A DNA stretch of 64,000 nucleotides from Astragalus membranaceus (lineage: Eukaryota; Streptophyta; Magnoliopsida; Fabales; Fabaceae). A program made the position numbers and the translations under genes. Position 1 is the stretch's first letter. Every line of letters starts with the position of its first letter. Positions 33,601 through 46,300 of this stretch are shown one piece after another. Location: contig CM076846.1 of the NCBI GenBank assembly GCA_039519185.1, positions 148,318,605-148,382,604 on the forward strand, written 5' to 3'. Below the pieces are notes generated by a model. It had not been told where the DNA came from. It saw nothing but the letters and a program-made list of their open reading frames with translations, and searched no databases.

Positions 33601-34814
33601 CATTGCTCCAGCATCATATATATCATAATGCTATTAGAAGTTAATTATTTAGTGAAGAACATTCCAACTATCTCTCTTAACTGATTTAAAATCAATCTCT
33701 ATCTTGCTTACTTTAAATTCTATTTCACTCACACCAATCATCTTTTATTTTATTTTTGATTTCTATTACTCACTAGTATTGCTACCATTTTAAACTCTCA
33801 AAAATTAATCCAATCCCTGTGGGTACGATCTCTATTTTCTACTATATTACTTGTTAAAGACTGTGTACACTTGCACACCTTTTTGCACAACACGTGCAGC
33901 TAGATGAGTACTACCAACAAGGAGCAACCTACACAAATATATGGTAAATTGCGAGTTAAACTGTCCGATGTGCACAGGTAATGATGAAGATGAATTGCAT
34001 TTATTTTTTGATTGTCCTAATTAAGTCACATGAAATTTGGGCACATAGTGGTTTGCAGGCTGAAGTAGCACAAGCAAGATCAACTACTGATAATTTTAAA
34101 GATGGCTTTTGGAATTTGTTGAGAATTTTACCGATTTCAAGAATGGGTGCTTTTAGTATGGTGTTTTAGGCGATTTGGAAGGTGCGGAATGACAAAATCT
34201 GGGAGAACGTTAATACAGTTGCTGCAAGTGCGGTGGGGAGGTCATTGGAAATTTTGTGGGATTGGAAGGTTGCAAGGAAGAAGCATGGACCGAATTTGGT
34301 AGTGCAACAACATCAGGATTATGAAGTGGGGCGATGATTGAAGCCGTGTGATGGAGAGCTCAAGTGTAACGTGGACGCCACATTATTTATTCAACAAGGT
34401 CGATACGGTATCGGGATGTGCATTAGGAACAATTTGGGAGAGTTTGTCAAAGCTAAAACTATGAATTTTAACGACATTCCCCTTCCTCAAGAAGCGGAGG
34501 CTATAGGGCTTAAGTTTGCTATTGAATGGTTGAGAGAGTTGGGCCTTCAAGCGGTTACCATAGAGTTGGATTGTTTACCAGTGGTGAATGGTGTGACAGG
34601 AACCAACAATCAAAACACAGACTTAGGCGTTATTATTTCTTCTTGTAAATTGTTATTATCAAATTGTGAAAGCTATAAGATTAGCTACATTAGAAGACAA
34701 ACTAATCTCGTTGCTCATACTCTAGCTAGGGCATCGAGATATTATGCTAGTTCTCAAGTCTTTGATTTCAGGCCAACCTGTATTGATACTATTCTTATGA
34801 AGGAAATGAACTAA
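30613..34814 (+). pseudogene. LINE ORF2: reverse transcriptase, zf-RVT and RNase H remnants
   Basis: RT block A reads LRPISLCNVIYKIISKVLAN, followed by SAYDR-type KIDISKAYDRVDW and GRGLRQGDPLSPYLFI. The catalytic FADD box is present as HLIFADDCFLFCRAT near 31228, but in a different frame from the upstream part, so there is a frameshift at about 31215. Connector segments follow (WRVGNGRSINVWKDPWL at 31960). The zf-RVT remnant (CTGNDEDELHLFFDCP) is at 33970-34018, after the inserted LTR. The RNase H domain (34338-34814) reads CNVDATLFIQQGRYGIGM and ends in a stop at 34812-34814. Confidence 0.75.
32362..33892. mobile_element. Probable solo LTR (1.5 kb) inside the LINE
   Basis: Starts TGATAACTCTATTTTATATAG and ends TTTTTGCACAACA (TG...CA). 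It interrupts the LINE connector between KVKLLLWR and the zf-RVT part. The 5-bp flanks CGCGG and CGTGC match at only 3 positions. Near the end, CCTGTGGGTACGATCTC is typical of some plant gypsy LTRs. It contains clusters of a CAATCAATTGCCCCAG repeat at 32530-32640 and 33540-33620. No pol sequence; orientation uncertain. Confidence 0.5.
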
Positions 34815-34835
34815 GTTTGTTTGTGTCAAAAAAAG

Positions 34836-35680
34836 AAGAAATTATGGAGTTGCAAGTTTTTTCGTACCAAGCTGTTGTCAAGTTTTTTTTTATTGTTTTT
34901 CTTCTACTAGCAATTGGTTTTTGCATAGGCTCGTAACATTGATTTTGCACGCAAGTTTTTTTTACTTGTATATAGAGTTTGTCCCTCAATTGCAGCCTAC
35001 AAAGTCTCAATGTGCATTATGTGCAGATGGGAGCAAAAAAAAAATGAAAATAGGGACACTTAAAAGGACCATATGAAGATGTATGGGGATGACAACTTAA
35101 CAGAGAATTTGATGAAGATTTTGATTGTTACCTGCTTGTTGTTAGCTTTATCTTGTTTAATGTTGATGTTCATTTTGGTCAAGAACCGGTTCATTTGATG
35201 TTTGTTCAAGTTAATGTAATGTTTAAGATTATGTAATGGTTCATTTTGGTTGAGAACCGGTTCATTTGATGGTTTAGAAAGTCGGGATGAGTCCTGTACA
35301 TCCCTACTAGTCACACCCTGCCTCTAGCCCATCAAGTTAGGTGTGTCGGTGGGATATGATATCCCACCTGCCTTATTTTGAGGGACTAATGAGTCTGCCC
35401 ACTGAATCCAACTCTCATTGACATATCCAGAAAAGAATATGAAGAGTAATAAAAAATGTAAGGTTTCATTAGTAAAAGCGAGTTGCCCATTAAAAACCAC
35501 ACTTTTTACCCATTAAAAATCACATTTTTTAAAAGAAAGAAAAATTGAAATGTATTAGAAAAAACAAGGTGCAAATAGCAACCCCAAATATATCCTGTCC
35601 GAACGAGTCCCAGTGTAGAAGTTCCCCTGACCAAAAAAAGGAAGGAAAAACCACGGCTTTGACCAAAGAAAAAAAAGAAA
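34836..35680. repeat. Tandem-duplicated unit B, right part, and intergenic DNA
   Basis: 34836-35290 resembles 29266-29500 (GGACCATATGAAGAT / GGACCATAATGAAGAT, GATGTTCATTTTGGTCAA). 35290-35680 is the distal upstream region of the next gene. No coding sequence is seen. Confidence 0.45.
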
Positions 35681-35944
35681 GAATTTCCTTTCTCTTCTCT
35701 TCTCTTACAACTCAAAAGTTAAATAAAACATCGCTCTTAGTTCTCCGAGCTCTACATCGGTGTTGTTCGTTGTGCTTTACGATCTACCGATTCCCTTCAC
35801 TTTCAGTTCAATCACAGATCGATAATAGTACAATTCGTTGTTATTGTAGCGTCGGAACTTCGAGTAAGATCTGAATTCTCCTTCATTTCTTCGTGCATTT
35901 GGTGATTCAATGAAGTTGTAATTTGAACTTGAAGAACGTGATCA
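35681..35944 (+). promoter_or_regulatory. Core promoter and 5' leader of the TWD40-2 gene
   Basis: A CT-rich tract (TTTCCTTTCTCTTCTCTTC, 35686-35705) is followed by TTAAATAAAA at about 35719, the only weak TATA-like word. Further CT-rich leader sequence leads to the start codon at 35945. A three-codon upstream reading frame (ATG AAG TTG TAA, 35910-35921) precedes the main start. The transcription start cannot be fixed from sequence. Confidence 0.4.
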
Positions 35945-37292
35945 ATGGAGTGGACGACGCTGCAGCATCTGGATCTGCGCCATGTAGGGCGTGGTGTTAG
36001 GCCTCTACAACCTCACGCTGCTTCTTTCCATCCTCATCAGGCTCTTGTCGCTGTAGCCATTGGAAATTTCATTGTTGGTGAGCAAGCAACTTCAATCCCT
36101 CTCTCTCTCTCTCTCTCTCTCATTTTGGATTCAGCGAGCTAAGTTCACTGTGTTGCATTACAAATTTACAATGGCTACTTTCCTGTGCTGTGCTATTTAT
36201 GCTAATTTGAAATTGGATTTTCATGATTGATGCAAAAAGAATTAAAGAAATGATACTTCTTCCAATTGTCGCGCTTTTTAAGTGTTGTACAGTTTAAGTT
36301 ACTTTTGGAGTTTTAATTTCTAAGGGATGTAGCAACAGTAGCAATCATGTGTTGATTTGATCTGTGACATCTGAGCCAGTGGTAATTAAGTTGGGTGTTT
36401 GCTAAATATACATATATTCGCAATTGCTTAATTATGAACTAGAAGCAGACACTGGCATTGGGACACACCAAATTGTATGTGTATGTGCCAATACTTAGTG
36501 TTCTATAAGCCCCTAGTAGGAAAACATAGAGGGGGCATCATTTCTATTGACACTTTCCAAAGTAAAATTGGACAAACTTGTCATAATGCAGTAGAACTAG
36601 CCATGTATAGCCAAAAAGTTAACTGCAGCGACAAAACGACCTTGTCTATGCAGTCACATAAACTGTGTTAGACCTAAATAAGATATAAAATTAGACATAT
36701 ATTCATACGTGTTGACTATTTGTTGTTAGTAAATTATACAAGGGTGCCACACCCTTGTATTTGCCATTAAAAAAAAGTCATACAAGTGTAGTGTCAAATA
36801 TGGGTTTGACTTTGACATGCGGATATGGCACTAAAGTGGTGTACTTTATAGATTATTATATATAGATTTGGTATTTATTCACACACTATTAGGGAAATAG
36901 ATAAAGATGTCAGTGATAAGAGAAGATCCAAACATGATGGATGAAGTGGAGGAATGCTTCTAATATAATATGTGATAAAAAGTATCATTCAAACCTACAG
37001 GAAAGTTTTACTGCAGACAACACAACTATGTGATCTGCAACATAGATAAGAATATTATGAGTTCTGCTAGATGGTTGAACACACAAGACAAGATTCGATT
37101 CGGAATAAAAGCATTAAAGAGAAAGTTGTGGTAACACCCATTTCAAAAAATATGGAAAGTCTCTTGTTAGGTGATTTGGGCATGTATTGAGAAGACAAGT
37201 AAAAGCACCGATGATCTATGAAACATCGACACACCCACCAGACACAGACATCGGGACACTGCTTATGTCCAAAATATAGGATACTGAGACAC

Positions 37293-37333
<41 letters not shown>

Positions 37334-40300
37334 ATATAATTATAATTATAATTATAAAGGTAACTAAATCAATAAATACACACATATGATCAACATGATA
37401 AAAATCTACATTTAAAAGTTGTTTTTTTTGTTAATTATGAAAGGAGTGTCCGAGAGGTGTCCAAGCAGTGTTCATGTCAAAAAAGTGTTTTTTAAATGCG
37501 ACACTGTGGAGGGTATCCAACGCGTGTCATGTCGGTAATGAGTGTTAGTGTCTGACTCCAACATGGACACATGATATGGCATTCCAAAGAAGTGGCCATG
37601 CTTCAGAGTGGGTGATGAGGGTAGATTGGATGAAGGGTAATCCGATAGTTAGAGGTGAAGAAAGACCAAGGGAAATTATAGGCCAAACTATTGAGAGAGA
37701 TTTAGATTAAAATGGTCTATCATTTGGACAGTCATGATAGGGCATGATGGTGTTTCTTGATCATGCAACTAACTCCATCTAATGGCAAGTGGCTTTTGTT
37801 GTTGTTGTGACAGTAGTAAGCTTGTCAACTGCTGTTAGCACATATTGGTTCAGTAATCTATTTGTCATTTTTTACATGTGGTGGGGATTAAACTAAAGTG
37901 GTCTTGAAATAAAAAAGTTTCCCAAATATTGAAATCTCGCTGGCTTCTGTATCAAGTGGATTTATCATTGCATGATGCATTTCATTGTTTCGATTGTCAC
38001 TTTTTTCACTTGATTTTGGCACAACTGTTTTACTTGTTGAGTTGTTTCTATCTATTATGCAGAATTTGATGCATTAACAGGAAGCAAGATTTCTGCTCTT
38101 GACATTGGTGCGCCTGTCGTTCAAATGTCTTACAGTCCAACAACTGGGCATACTGTGATTGCAATTCTCCAGGTGGCCCTACATGAACTTTTCATCAGAT
38201 CCCTTATAATATTTGTACCGTATGTTGAATTTTATATAGAATCCCCTAAATGAATAAATGAATAAATAATAATGAATTCAGCCCTCTCAATATGTTTTGT
38301 TTTTTGAATTAATCCCCTCAGTATGTGCTATTTTAGTTTGAAACTTTGAATATTGCGTTTGGAGTTTGTGATGCTTAGTATACCTGTTACTTCTACACGT
38401 GTAGGATTGTACGATACGGTCTTGTGATTTTGACTTAGAGCAAACATGTGTATTGCATTCACCAGAGAAAAAGAACGAGCAAATTTCTTCTGATACTGAA
38501 GTTCATATGGCTCTGACACCACTACAGCCTGTTGTGTTTTTCGGGTTCCATAAACGAATGAGTGTGACAGGTTGGGTCTGATTTATCATGTGTATAGATA
38601 AATGCACTTGTAGTGGTTATTATTGATTGTTCACTCTCTGTTTTTCTGTAAATGAAGTCGTTGGAACTGTTGAAGGCGGTCGAGCGCCAACAAAAATCAA
38701 GTCAGACGTGAAGAAGCCTATTGTAAATCTTGCTTGTCATCCACGCCTCCCTGTACTGGTAATGTGTTCAGTGTACTTCTTATCATGATTTCATTTTCTC
38801 TGAAGTTCATGAGATGGGTATGCCTGCCATAACATATCTAGTGTTGAGTGTCTTCTGTTAATGATATAATTCAACCCTTGACATTGTTTTCCCATCCCAG
38901 TATGTTGCTTATGCAGAAGGTTTGATTCGAGCATATAACATTCACACCTATGCTGTTCATTACACGCTACAACGTGAGATGTTTCCGACACATTCTTTTC
39001 TTGTTGATATGGTTTTTTTTTCCGTTTTTAAAAATTGTATCTGCAGTATTATTTAATATAACATTTTCCATTCAGTTGACACCACCATCAACATCAAGCT
39101 TGCTGGGGCTGGTGCATTTGCATTTCATCCAACTCTGGAATGGATTTTTGTTGGGGATCGACTTGGTACACTTCTAGCATGGGATGTATCAACTGAGAGA
39201 CCAAGTATGATTGGAATGTGAGTGTAGTTACTTATGATCTAGCTTTACTAATTCCCAAACTGAGACCTTATAGTTTTGTATTTATTATTATGTTGCAGTC
39301 ATCTTTAAAAATTTAGGTTTATGTATGTTATTTTGGTTAGATCTGACATTTTATTATTGAAATTTCAGAAAACAAGTTGGTTTGCAACCAATAAAATCTG
39401 TTACTTGGCTCCCCATGTTGCGTTTGCTTGTAACTCTATCTAAGGATGGAAATCTGCAAGTTTGGGAAACACGTGTTACAGTTAATCCTAATAGACCTCC
39501 TACGCAAGCTAATTTTTTTGAGCCTGCAGGTTAGCTATATTGACCCTTTCTTCCTTTATGTGGAATACCTGTTGACTAACGATTGGTTTTTTGCTTGCTT
39601 ATGTCAAGTATATTGTGGAAGCGTTTTGACCGCACTTCTAGAATCTTAGTGTCTGCTTGCATATTCACACACACACACCAGTTTATTTTCTATTCCTTTA
39701 AAATTATTTGGCTAATATGTATTATGTTTTAATGCAGCAATTGAAACAATTGATATCCCTCGCATCCTTTCTCAACAGGGTGGAGAAACAGTTTACCCAT
39801 TGCCACGGATTAAAGCTTTAGAATTTCATCCAAAATCTAATTTAGCAGCACTCGTGTTTGCAGTTACGTGCTACCTTGTTTTATTTATACCTTACTTTTT
39901 AGTTAATATGAAATGAAATATAAATTTTCTGTTTATTTTGACAGAATGTGACAAGTGCAGACACTTCAAAAAATAAGGCCAGATACAGTAGAGAAGGGCG
40001 AAAGCAGCTTTTTGCAGTCTTGCAAAGTGCACGGGGATCTTCGGGTAAATGTCTCTAACAAATTTTTTGTCATCACTATTTCCTACACAAATTTTTGGAA
40101 CAGGAAGTAAACTGAAAATATAGTGGCATTTTCTATTTGAAACTGAAAATTGGAAATAAAACAGAAAATATTTTCTCAAATAAACTGCATCTAAAATTTC
40201 TACTGATTGAGTCTGTATTCACTTTAGTTGCCTTACTTCCATCCATCAACAAGAAGCTTTTGTTGTATAGACAATCTTCTAAACTTCAATATTTGTTTTC

Positions 40301-43300
40301 ACAAGGCAACTGATTTAACTGTGTTTACTTTAGGAAGTTATTTGCTTACTTATTCATTTAGGATTAAGAGTCTAGTATTACTCCCTCTGTCCCATTGACT
40401 GTCACATTTGCTCATTTCACAAAAATTAAGGAAAAATTATAAATGAAAGAAAGAGAATAGTGGTTTTACCAAATGAAAGAAAGAGATTATAAATGATGCA
40501 CACAGCAGTCATTTTGGGACAATTATTTTTACAAATGTGAGCAGTGTTATAAAAACCGAACCGGTTGTCGACTCGGTCAGAGCACTGGCTCATTGGGTCA
40601 ATGGTCGAGGGGTCACTTATTGAACCGTATGACCCGATTTCTATTAAAAAAATTATAATAAAAAAAATTTATACTTCAAAAAATATAAAAAATACCATAC
40701 ATATATTTTTTTTATATATATTGTACCTAAATACCTAGACATTGAGTAAAAAAAAATTATTAATTGAGTAAATTTTTTTTATTATTAATCCATAAAAAAC
40801 ATACTTTGCCTTATCTCAGTATATATGTTAAATTTGTAGATAACAAATCAATAGCAGCATGTGTTTCATAACACTGAAGGCAACCGGCCGGTCTGAGACG
40901 TGAGTCAGTATGGGATGGAGTTACTGTTTTTGTATCAGATCATAATACATATATAAATTTTGTATGCTATTGTTCATAGTCACTAATTGCTCCTTTTCCT
41001 CCTTCCCAATTTAAACCCCATAATTTCATAATGGCATCGGAAAAAGAGGGAAGAAAGGAAGTGACAAATTCTGGCCGTCGACACCCTAGAATTTCTGCGA
41101 GTAATGTCACTTTGTTATATTTTAAGTGCTCCTTCCTCTACCTTGAAGATATTTGTAGAAATCCTAGCATTTGGGTGGCTAGAATTTGTCACGAGCAGTG
41201 GGAGTGCAAAAGACAGTTGCAGAAAATTAAGGTAGGGCCAGAACAAAATACCAAACAAAAGAGTTTCATGTTTTGTGGAATTTGGCCGTGGATACAATAA
41301 GTCACAGAGGAATAGAGGATTGTATGTACCATGAAATGTGATAGATTCAACTAGTTCAAAGGGGAAATTGTATTGAATATCATGAATCAAAGGGTACAAT
41401 TTCTCTGTTTGTCAGTTAGAGAGAACTGTTGAGTAACAAATTGATAACTGTCATCCATGAGTTCTGTTACAGCTACTTACTATTTATATTACAATGTTAG
41501 GTAGCTGAAATGACTAAAGTACCCCTCCCCCTATCTATTCTTTATTCCTTCTATAGTATACCTTTTTCACATAAGGTCTACTACTATCAATACTACTATC
41601 AATACCCCCCCTAGGGCTTTCACCTTGTCCTCAAGGTGAAGGTCTGGAAATGCTTGCAGAAGTTTTTCTGTCAGTTCCCAGGAATTCTCATCAGTTGGCA
41701 GTTCTTTCCACTTCACCAGGACCTCTGCTTCACCTTTCTTGTTGTACCTTAGCTGTAGAAGCTCTTCCACAACTGGTTGCAACACACCATCTTCTGTCAA
41801 GGCAGCTGGAATAGGCTGTGGTTGGTAGTTAGCAGGAACAGTTTTTTTCAGTTTGCTGATATGAAACACAGGGTGAATTCTACACCCTTCAGGCAGTGAA
41901 TCTCTGTAGGCAACTGCCCCAACCTTCTCTGACACTTGGTATGGGCCATAATATCTCGGGCTTAGTTTCTCATTCCTTCTAGCAGCCAATGATTTCCAAC
42001 GATAGGGACACGCCTTCAAATATACCCAGTCACCCACCTCTAGGGTCACATCTCTTCTATGCTTATCTGCTTGTCTTTTCATTCTGTGCTGAGCCACTGT
42101 GAGATTATTGTGTAGCTGCTCCAGTAATGTATCCCTCTCCTCATACAATTGGTTAACAGCCTCCACATTCGATGGGATTGCAGGCCCTTTGATGATAGGA
42201 TTAGGTTCCCTACCATACAATGCTTTGTAAGGAGTCATTCCAATTGAAGCATTGTAGTTGGTGTTGAACCACAATTCTGCCCAAGGCAGCCATCTTGGCC
42301 AAGACTTTGGATAGTCACCAACAAAACACCGTAAATAGATCTCTAGGCATCTATTTGTCACTTCTGTTTGTCCATCTGTTTGAGGATGGAAAGCAGTACT
42401 ATACTTCAGTTTTGTTCCAGCTTGTTTGAACAATTCTTTCCAAAACTGGCTGAGGAAAATCTTGTCTCTGTCAGAGACAATGGATGCTGGGAAGCCATGT
42501 AGTCTGACTATGCCTGCAATAAAGCTGTGAGCTACCTCCACTGCTGTATAAGGGTGCCCCAAGGGAATGAAATGAGCTGATTTGGTGAGCCTGTCTACCA
42601 CTACTAACACTGTGTCCAGCTTGCCAACTCGAGGAAGACCTCCAATAAAATCCATGCTTATTTCCGACCACACTGACTCTGGTATTGGTAATGGTTGCAT
42701 CAGTCCAGCAGGTGCCAAGGTTTGGACTTTGCTTTGTTGGCATTGTTGGCACTTCATGATGAATTGTTTTATGTCATTCTTCATCCCTTGCCAATAAAAA
42801 ACTCCACTAATTCTTTTGTACGTACGAAAGAAACCAGAGTGTCCTCCTTGTAATGAAGCATGGAACTCATGTAGAATAGTAGGGATCTTAGTGAATGTCT
42901 TTGGCAGCACCAAACTGTTCCCCTTGTAGAGAAACCCATGTTTGACAGAAAACTGTGTTGTCCCTGCTGCCTGTAATACTACTTTCTGCAGTAAGGCCTG
43001 TAAAACAGCGCAGCTCTGTATTTCCACCTCCCAATCATTCCATTCAGCCATTGTAACCTGAGAAATAGCTGCAAACATCATCTGTCTAGACAAGGCATCA
43101 GCCACCTTGTTAGAACTACCTGTTTTGTATTGTATTTCAAAGTCAAATCCCAATAATTTGGAGGTCCATTTGACTTGTTCTCCACCCAATAAACTCTGAT
43201 CAGTCAGGAATTGGAGGCTTTGCTGGTCAGTTCTTACAATGAAGTGTTGGCCCATGAGGTAGTGTCTCCATTTTTGAATAGCTAATACTATTGCCATCAA

Positions 43301-46300
43301 TTCTCTTTCGTATGCAGACTTTTGTTGGGCTCTTAAAGATAATTTTTGACTGAAATAGGCCACTGGTTTTTCTTCCTGCATTAGAACAGCCCCCACCCCT
43401 TGGCTGGAAGCATCTGTTTCAATCACAAATGGTTTTGAAAAATCAGGCATGTTCAGTACTGGCAGTGATATCATCCTCTGTTTCAACTGGTTGAATGCCC
43501 TCTCTGCATCCTCATTCCAACTGAACCTGTCCAGCTTCAACAACTCAGTTAATGGCTTGGCAATCACCCCATACTCTTTTACAAATCTTCTGTAATACCC
43601 TGTGAGGCCTAGGAATCCCCGTAGGGCTTTGAAATCCTTAGGAATTGGCCAATCAACCATGGCACTGATTTTGTCTGGATCTGCAGAGACACCTGCAGCA
43701 GTTACTACGTGTCCCAAGTACTCTACCTTGTCAACCGCAAAGTCACATTTCTTCTTATTTACCACCAAACTATGCTGACTTAATGTAAGAAAAATAATTC
43801 TCAAATGTTCAGCATGTTCTTCTATTCCTTGGCTGTAAATCAGTATATCGTCAAAGAATACTAAGGCAAACTTCCTTAGAAAAGGTCTGAGTACTTCATT
43901 CATTAATGCTTGAAAGGTAGAGGGTGCATTGGTTAAGCCAAAGGGCATCACCAAATACTCATAGTGGCCTTCATGAGTCCTAAAAGCTGTCTTTGGGACA
44001 TCCTCAGCCTTCATTCTTATCTGGTGATACCCAGATTTTAAGTCCAGCTTGGTAAATACCTTAGAGCCCTTGAGTTCATCCAACAGTTCATCAATTAGAG
44101 GCATAGGGAATTTGTTGGGTATTGTCAGTTTATTTAGGGCCCTGTAATCAACACAGAATCTCCAACTTCCATCCTTTTTTTTCACAAGAATAATAGGACT
44201 AGAGTACGGGCTTGTACTTGGCCTAATAATTCCAGTTGTAAGCATATCTGCTACTAGGTTTTCAATTTCATTTTTTTGATAGTGTGGATACCTATATGGT
44301 CTCAAATTAGGTATATTGGATCCTTCTTTCAGCACTATTGCATGGTCTATTGGCCTACTAGGGGGTAACAGTCCAGTTGCATGAAAAATGTGCTCAAATT
44401 CATTTAAAACTGCTTGTATTACCTCTGGCAGAACAGGTTGTTCTATCTCTGCCCATTCCATGTTTCTGCATTCTATTATGAATACCTCTTCTGGATTCTG
44501 CATCTCCCTTATCAGTTGCTTTGCACTTACTTCTCTCCTTGAGAGTGATGGATCCCCTTTGAGGCATACTGTTTCTCCTTCAATCTTAACCTTCAATGTC
44601 GTGTCTTTGAAGTTGGCCTTAATGTCTCCTAGCTTGTCCAGCCAGTCAATGCCAAGCACCACATCTTCTCCATCCAAAGGAAACACATAGCAATCCACTG
44701 TGATAGATAACCCCTGTATCTTAATTTGCAAGCCTCTGCAAATTCCTTGGATCATGATCTTTTCACCATTGCCAATCTTTACCCAGCAGGGTTGTGTCTT
44801 TTCCACCATTAAATTTTGTTCTTTCACCAATTTGGTGGATACAAAATTGTGTGTGGCCCCACAGTCCAGCAACACCAGTATCTCTATCAATTTTAAAAGA
44901 CCTTTCAGCATGAATGAACATTTAGATGTTAAGCCTGCCATGCTATACAAGTGGAGGCTTTTCATGGCAGCTTCCCATACTATCTCTTCCTCCTCTTCCT
45001 CTTCCTTCTCTGGTTCCTCTGTCATCTCTTCTACATACAGCAGTTTGAGAACTTTGTTCTTGCATATATGGCCCGGTGTATATTTCTCCTCACACGTGAA
45101 ACATTGCCCTTTCTTCCTTCTTTCTTCAATTTCTTTGCTGTTTACTGATTTGGTGTTCGCAGAGTAACCACTCTTTACTGGTTCAGGCACCTTAATTGTC
45201 GCATTTGTGTCTGAGTTAGGCTTACTGTTGTTCCTGAACCCTCCCATACTCCTTCCACCATATCTGTTTGTTGCACTCAGTTTTTCTTCTGCAAGCAGTG
45301 CTATTTCCATCATATCTGCCAGATTCTTGGGCCTTTGCAACCTCACTTCTGCTCTAACATCCTCTTTCAATCCGTTGGAGAACATACCAGAGAACAATTC
45401 TTGATCCTGCACCTTAATGTGGCTTGCAACCATTTCGAATTTCTTTCGATACTCCCGTACAGTACCTTCCTGCTTCATGTTCATCAACATCTCAAAAGCA
45501 TTGGTGATTACTGTCGGTTGGAAATGACGGAGAATCGCCTCTTTCAGTTCGTTCCACGATTGTACTTCATTGTTAGCCTCCCACCACTGCATCCACGACA
45601 GTGCCTCGCCTTCCATCGCCATTAACGCAGCATCGAGCTTCTCATCTTCGTCGATCTTTCGCACCTTAAAGAAGCGTTCGATCTTCGTGAGCCATCCTGG
45701 TGCGTCGTCACCGTTGAAGACCGGTAAATCCACCTTGCGAAGCCTTCTTTCACCTTCGCCGTTGTTTCCCGCGCCGTTTGGTTTTTCTTTCGTTTTCGGG
45801 TCACCGGGTCCCGATGGACCCGACTTCTTTGTGTGTAACGCTGCCATCATCGCCTCCATTCGCGCCAACGTTTCTTGATGGCGTTGTTCGCTGCGCGTCT
45901 CCGATTCTTGAATACGTCGTTCCAATTCCTCAATTCTTGGATCCATCGTCGCTGAAGTCGTTTTCTTCTTCGGCATTCACGTTCCCTGGAATCGAATGCT
46001 TTGATACCAGTGGATAGATTCAACTAGTTCAAAGGGGAAATTGTATTGAATATCATGAATCAAAGGGTACAATTTCTCTGTTTGTCAGTTAGAGAGAACT
46101 GTTGAGTAACAAATTGATAACTGTCATCCATGAGTTCTGTTACAGCTACTTACTATTTATATTACAATGTTAGGTAGCTGAAATGACTAAAGTACCCCTC
46201 CCCCTATCTATTCTTTATTCCTTCTATAGTATACCTTTTTCACATAAGGTCTACTACTATCAATACTACTATCAAAATGCTGACAGGAACTGCAGAATAG

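Larger units (their letters stand above)
30612..34835 (+). mobile_element. 5'-truncated LINE interrupted by an LTR
   Basis: It begins within ORF2 just before the reverse transcriptase and ends with a 7-A tract at 34828-34834. The flanks are similar (AAAGTTATGGGGTTCAA before, AAATTATGGAGTTGCAA after), consistent with a decayed target duplication. The coding part is broken by frameshifts, and the block 32362-33892 is a foreign insertion. It interrupts unit B of the tandem duplication, which resumes at 34836. Confidence 0.75.
41339..46274 (-). mobile_element. Full-length young Ty3/gypsy chromovirus in intron 9, antisense
   Basis: Two 263-bp LTRs (41339-41601 and 46012-46274) are identical except for the base at the internal edge. 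Perfect 5-bp target duplication AAATG (41334-41338 and 46275-46279). On the minus strand the primer-binding site TGGTATCAAAGC (46009-45998) follows the 5' LTR. A polypurine tract (AGGGGGGG, about 41617-41602) precedes the 3' LTR. One uninterrupted polyprotein frame lies between. Total length 4936 bp. Short LTRs, compact size and a C-terminal chromodomain point to the Reina clade (inference). It lies in reverse orientation within the TWD40-2 intron. Confidence 0.95.

Noticed and set aside
41031..41300. 89-residue frame in TWD40-2 intron 9
   Set aside because: Intron sequence next to the gypsy insertion, no domain, not bounded by splice signals that would fit the gene.
44388..45878. Plus-strand frames opposite the gypsy polyprotein
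   Set aside because: Antisense shadows of the 1469-codon frame.
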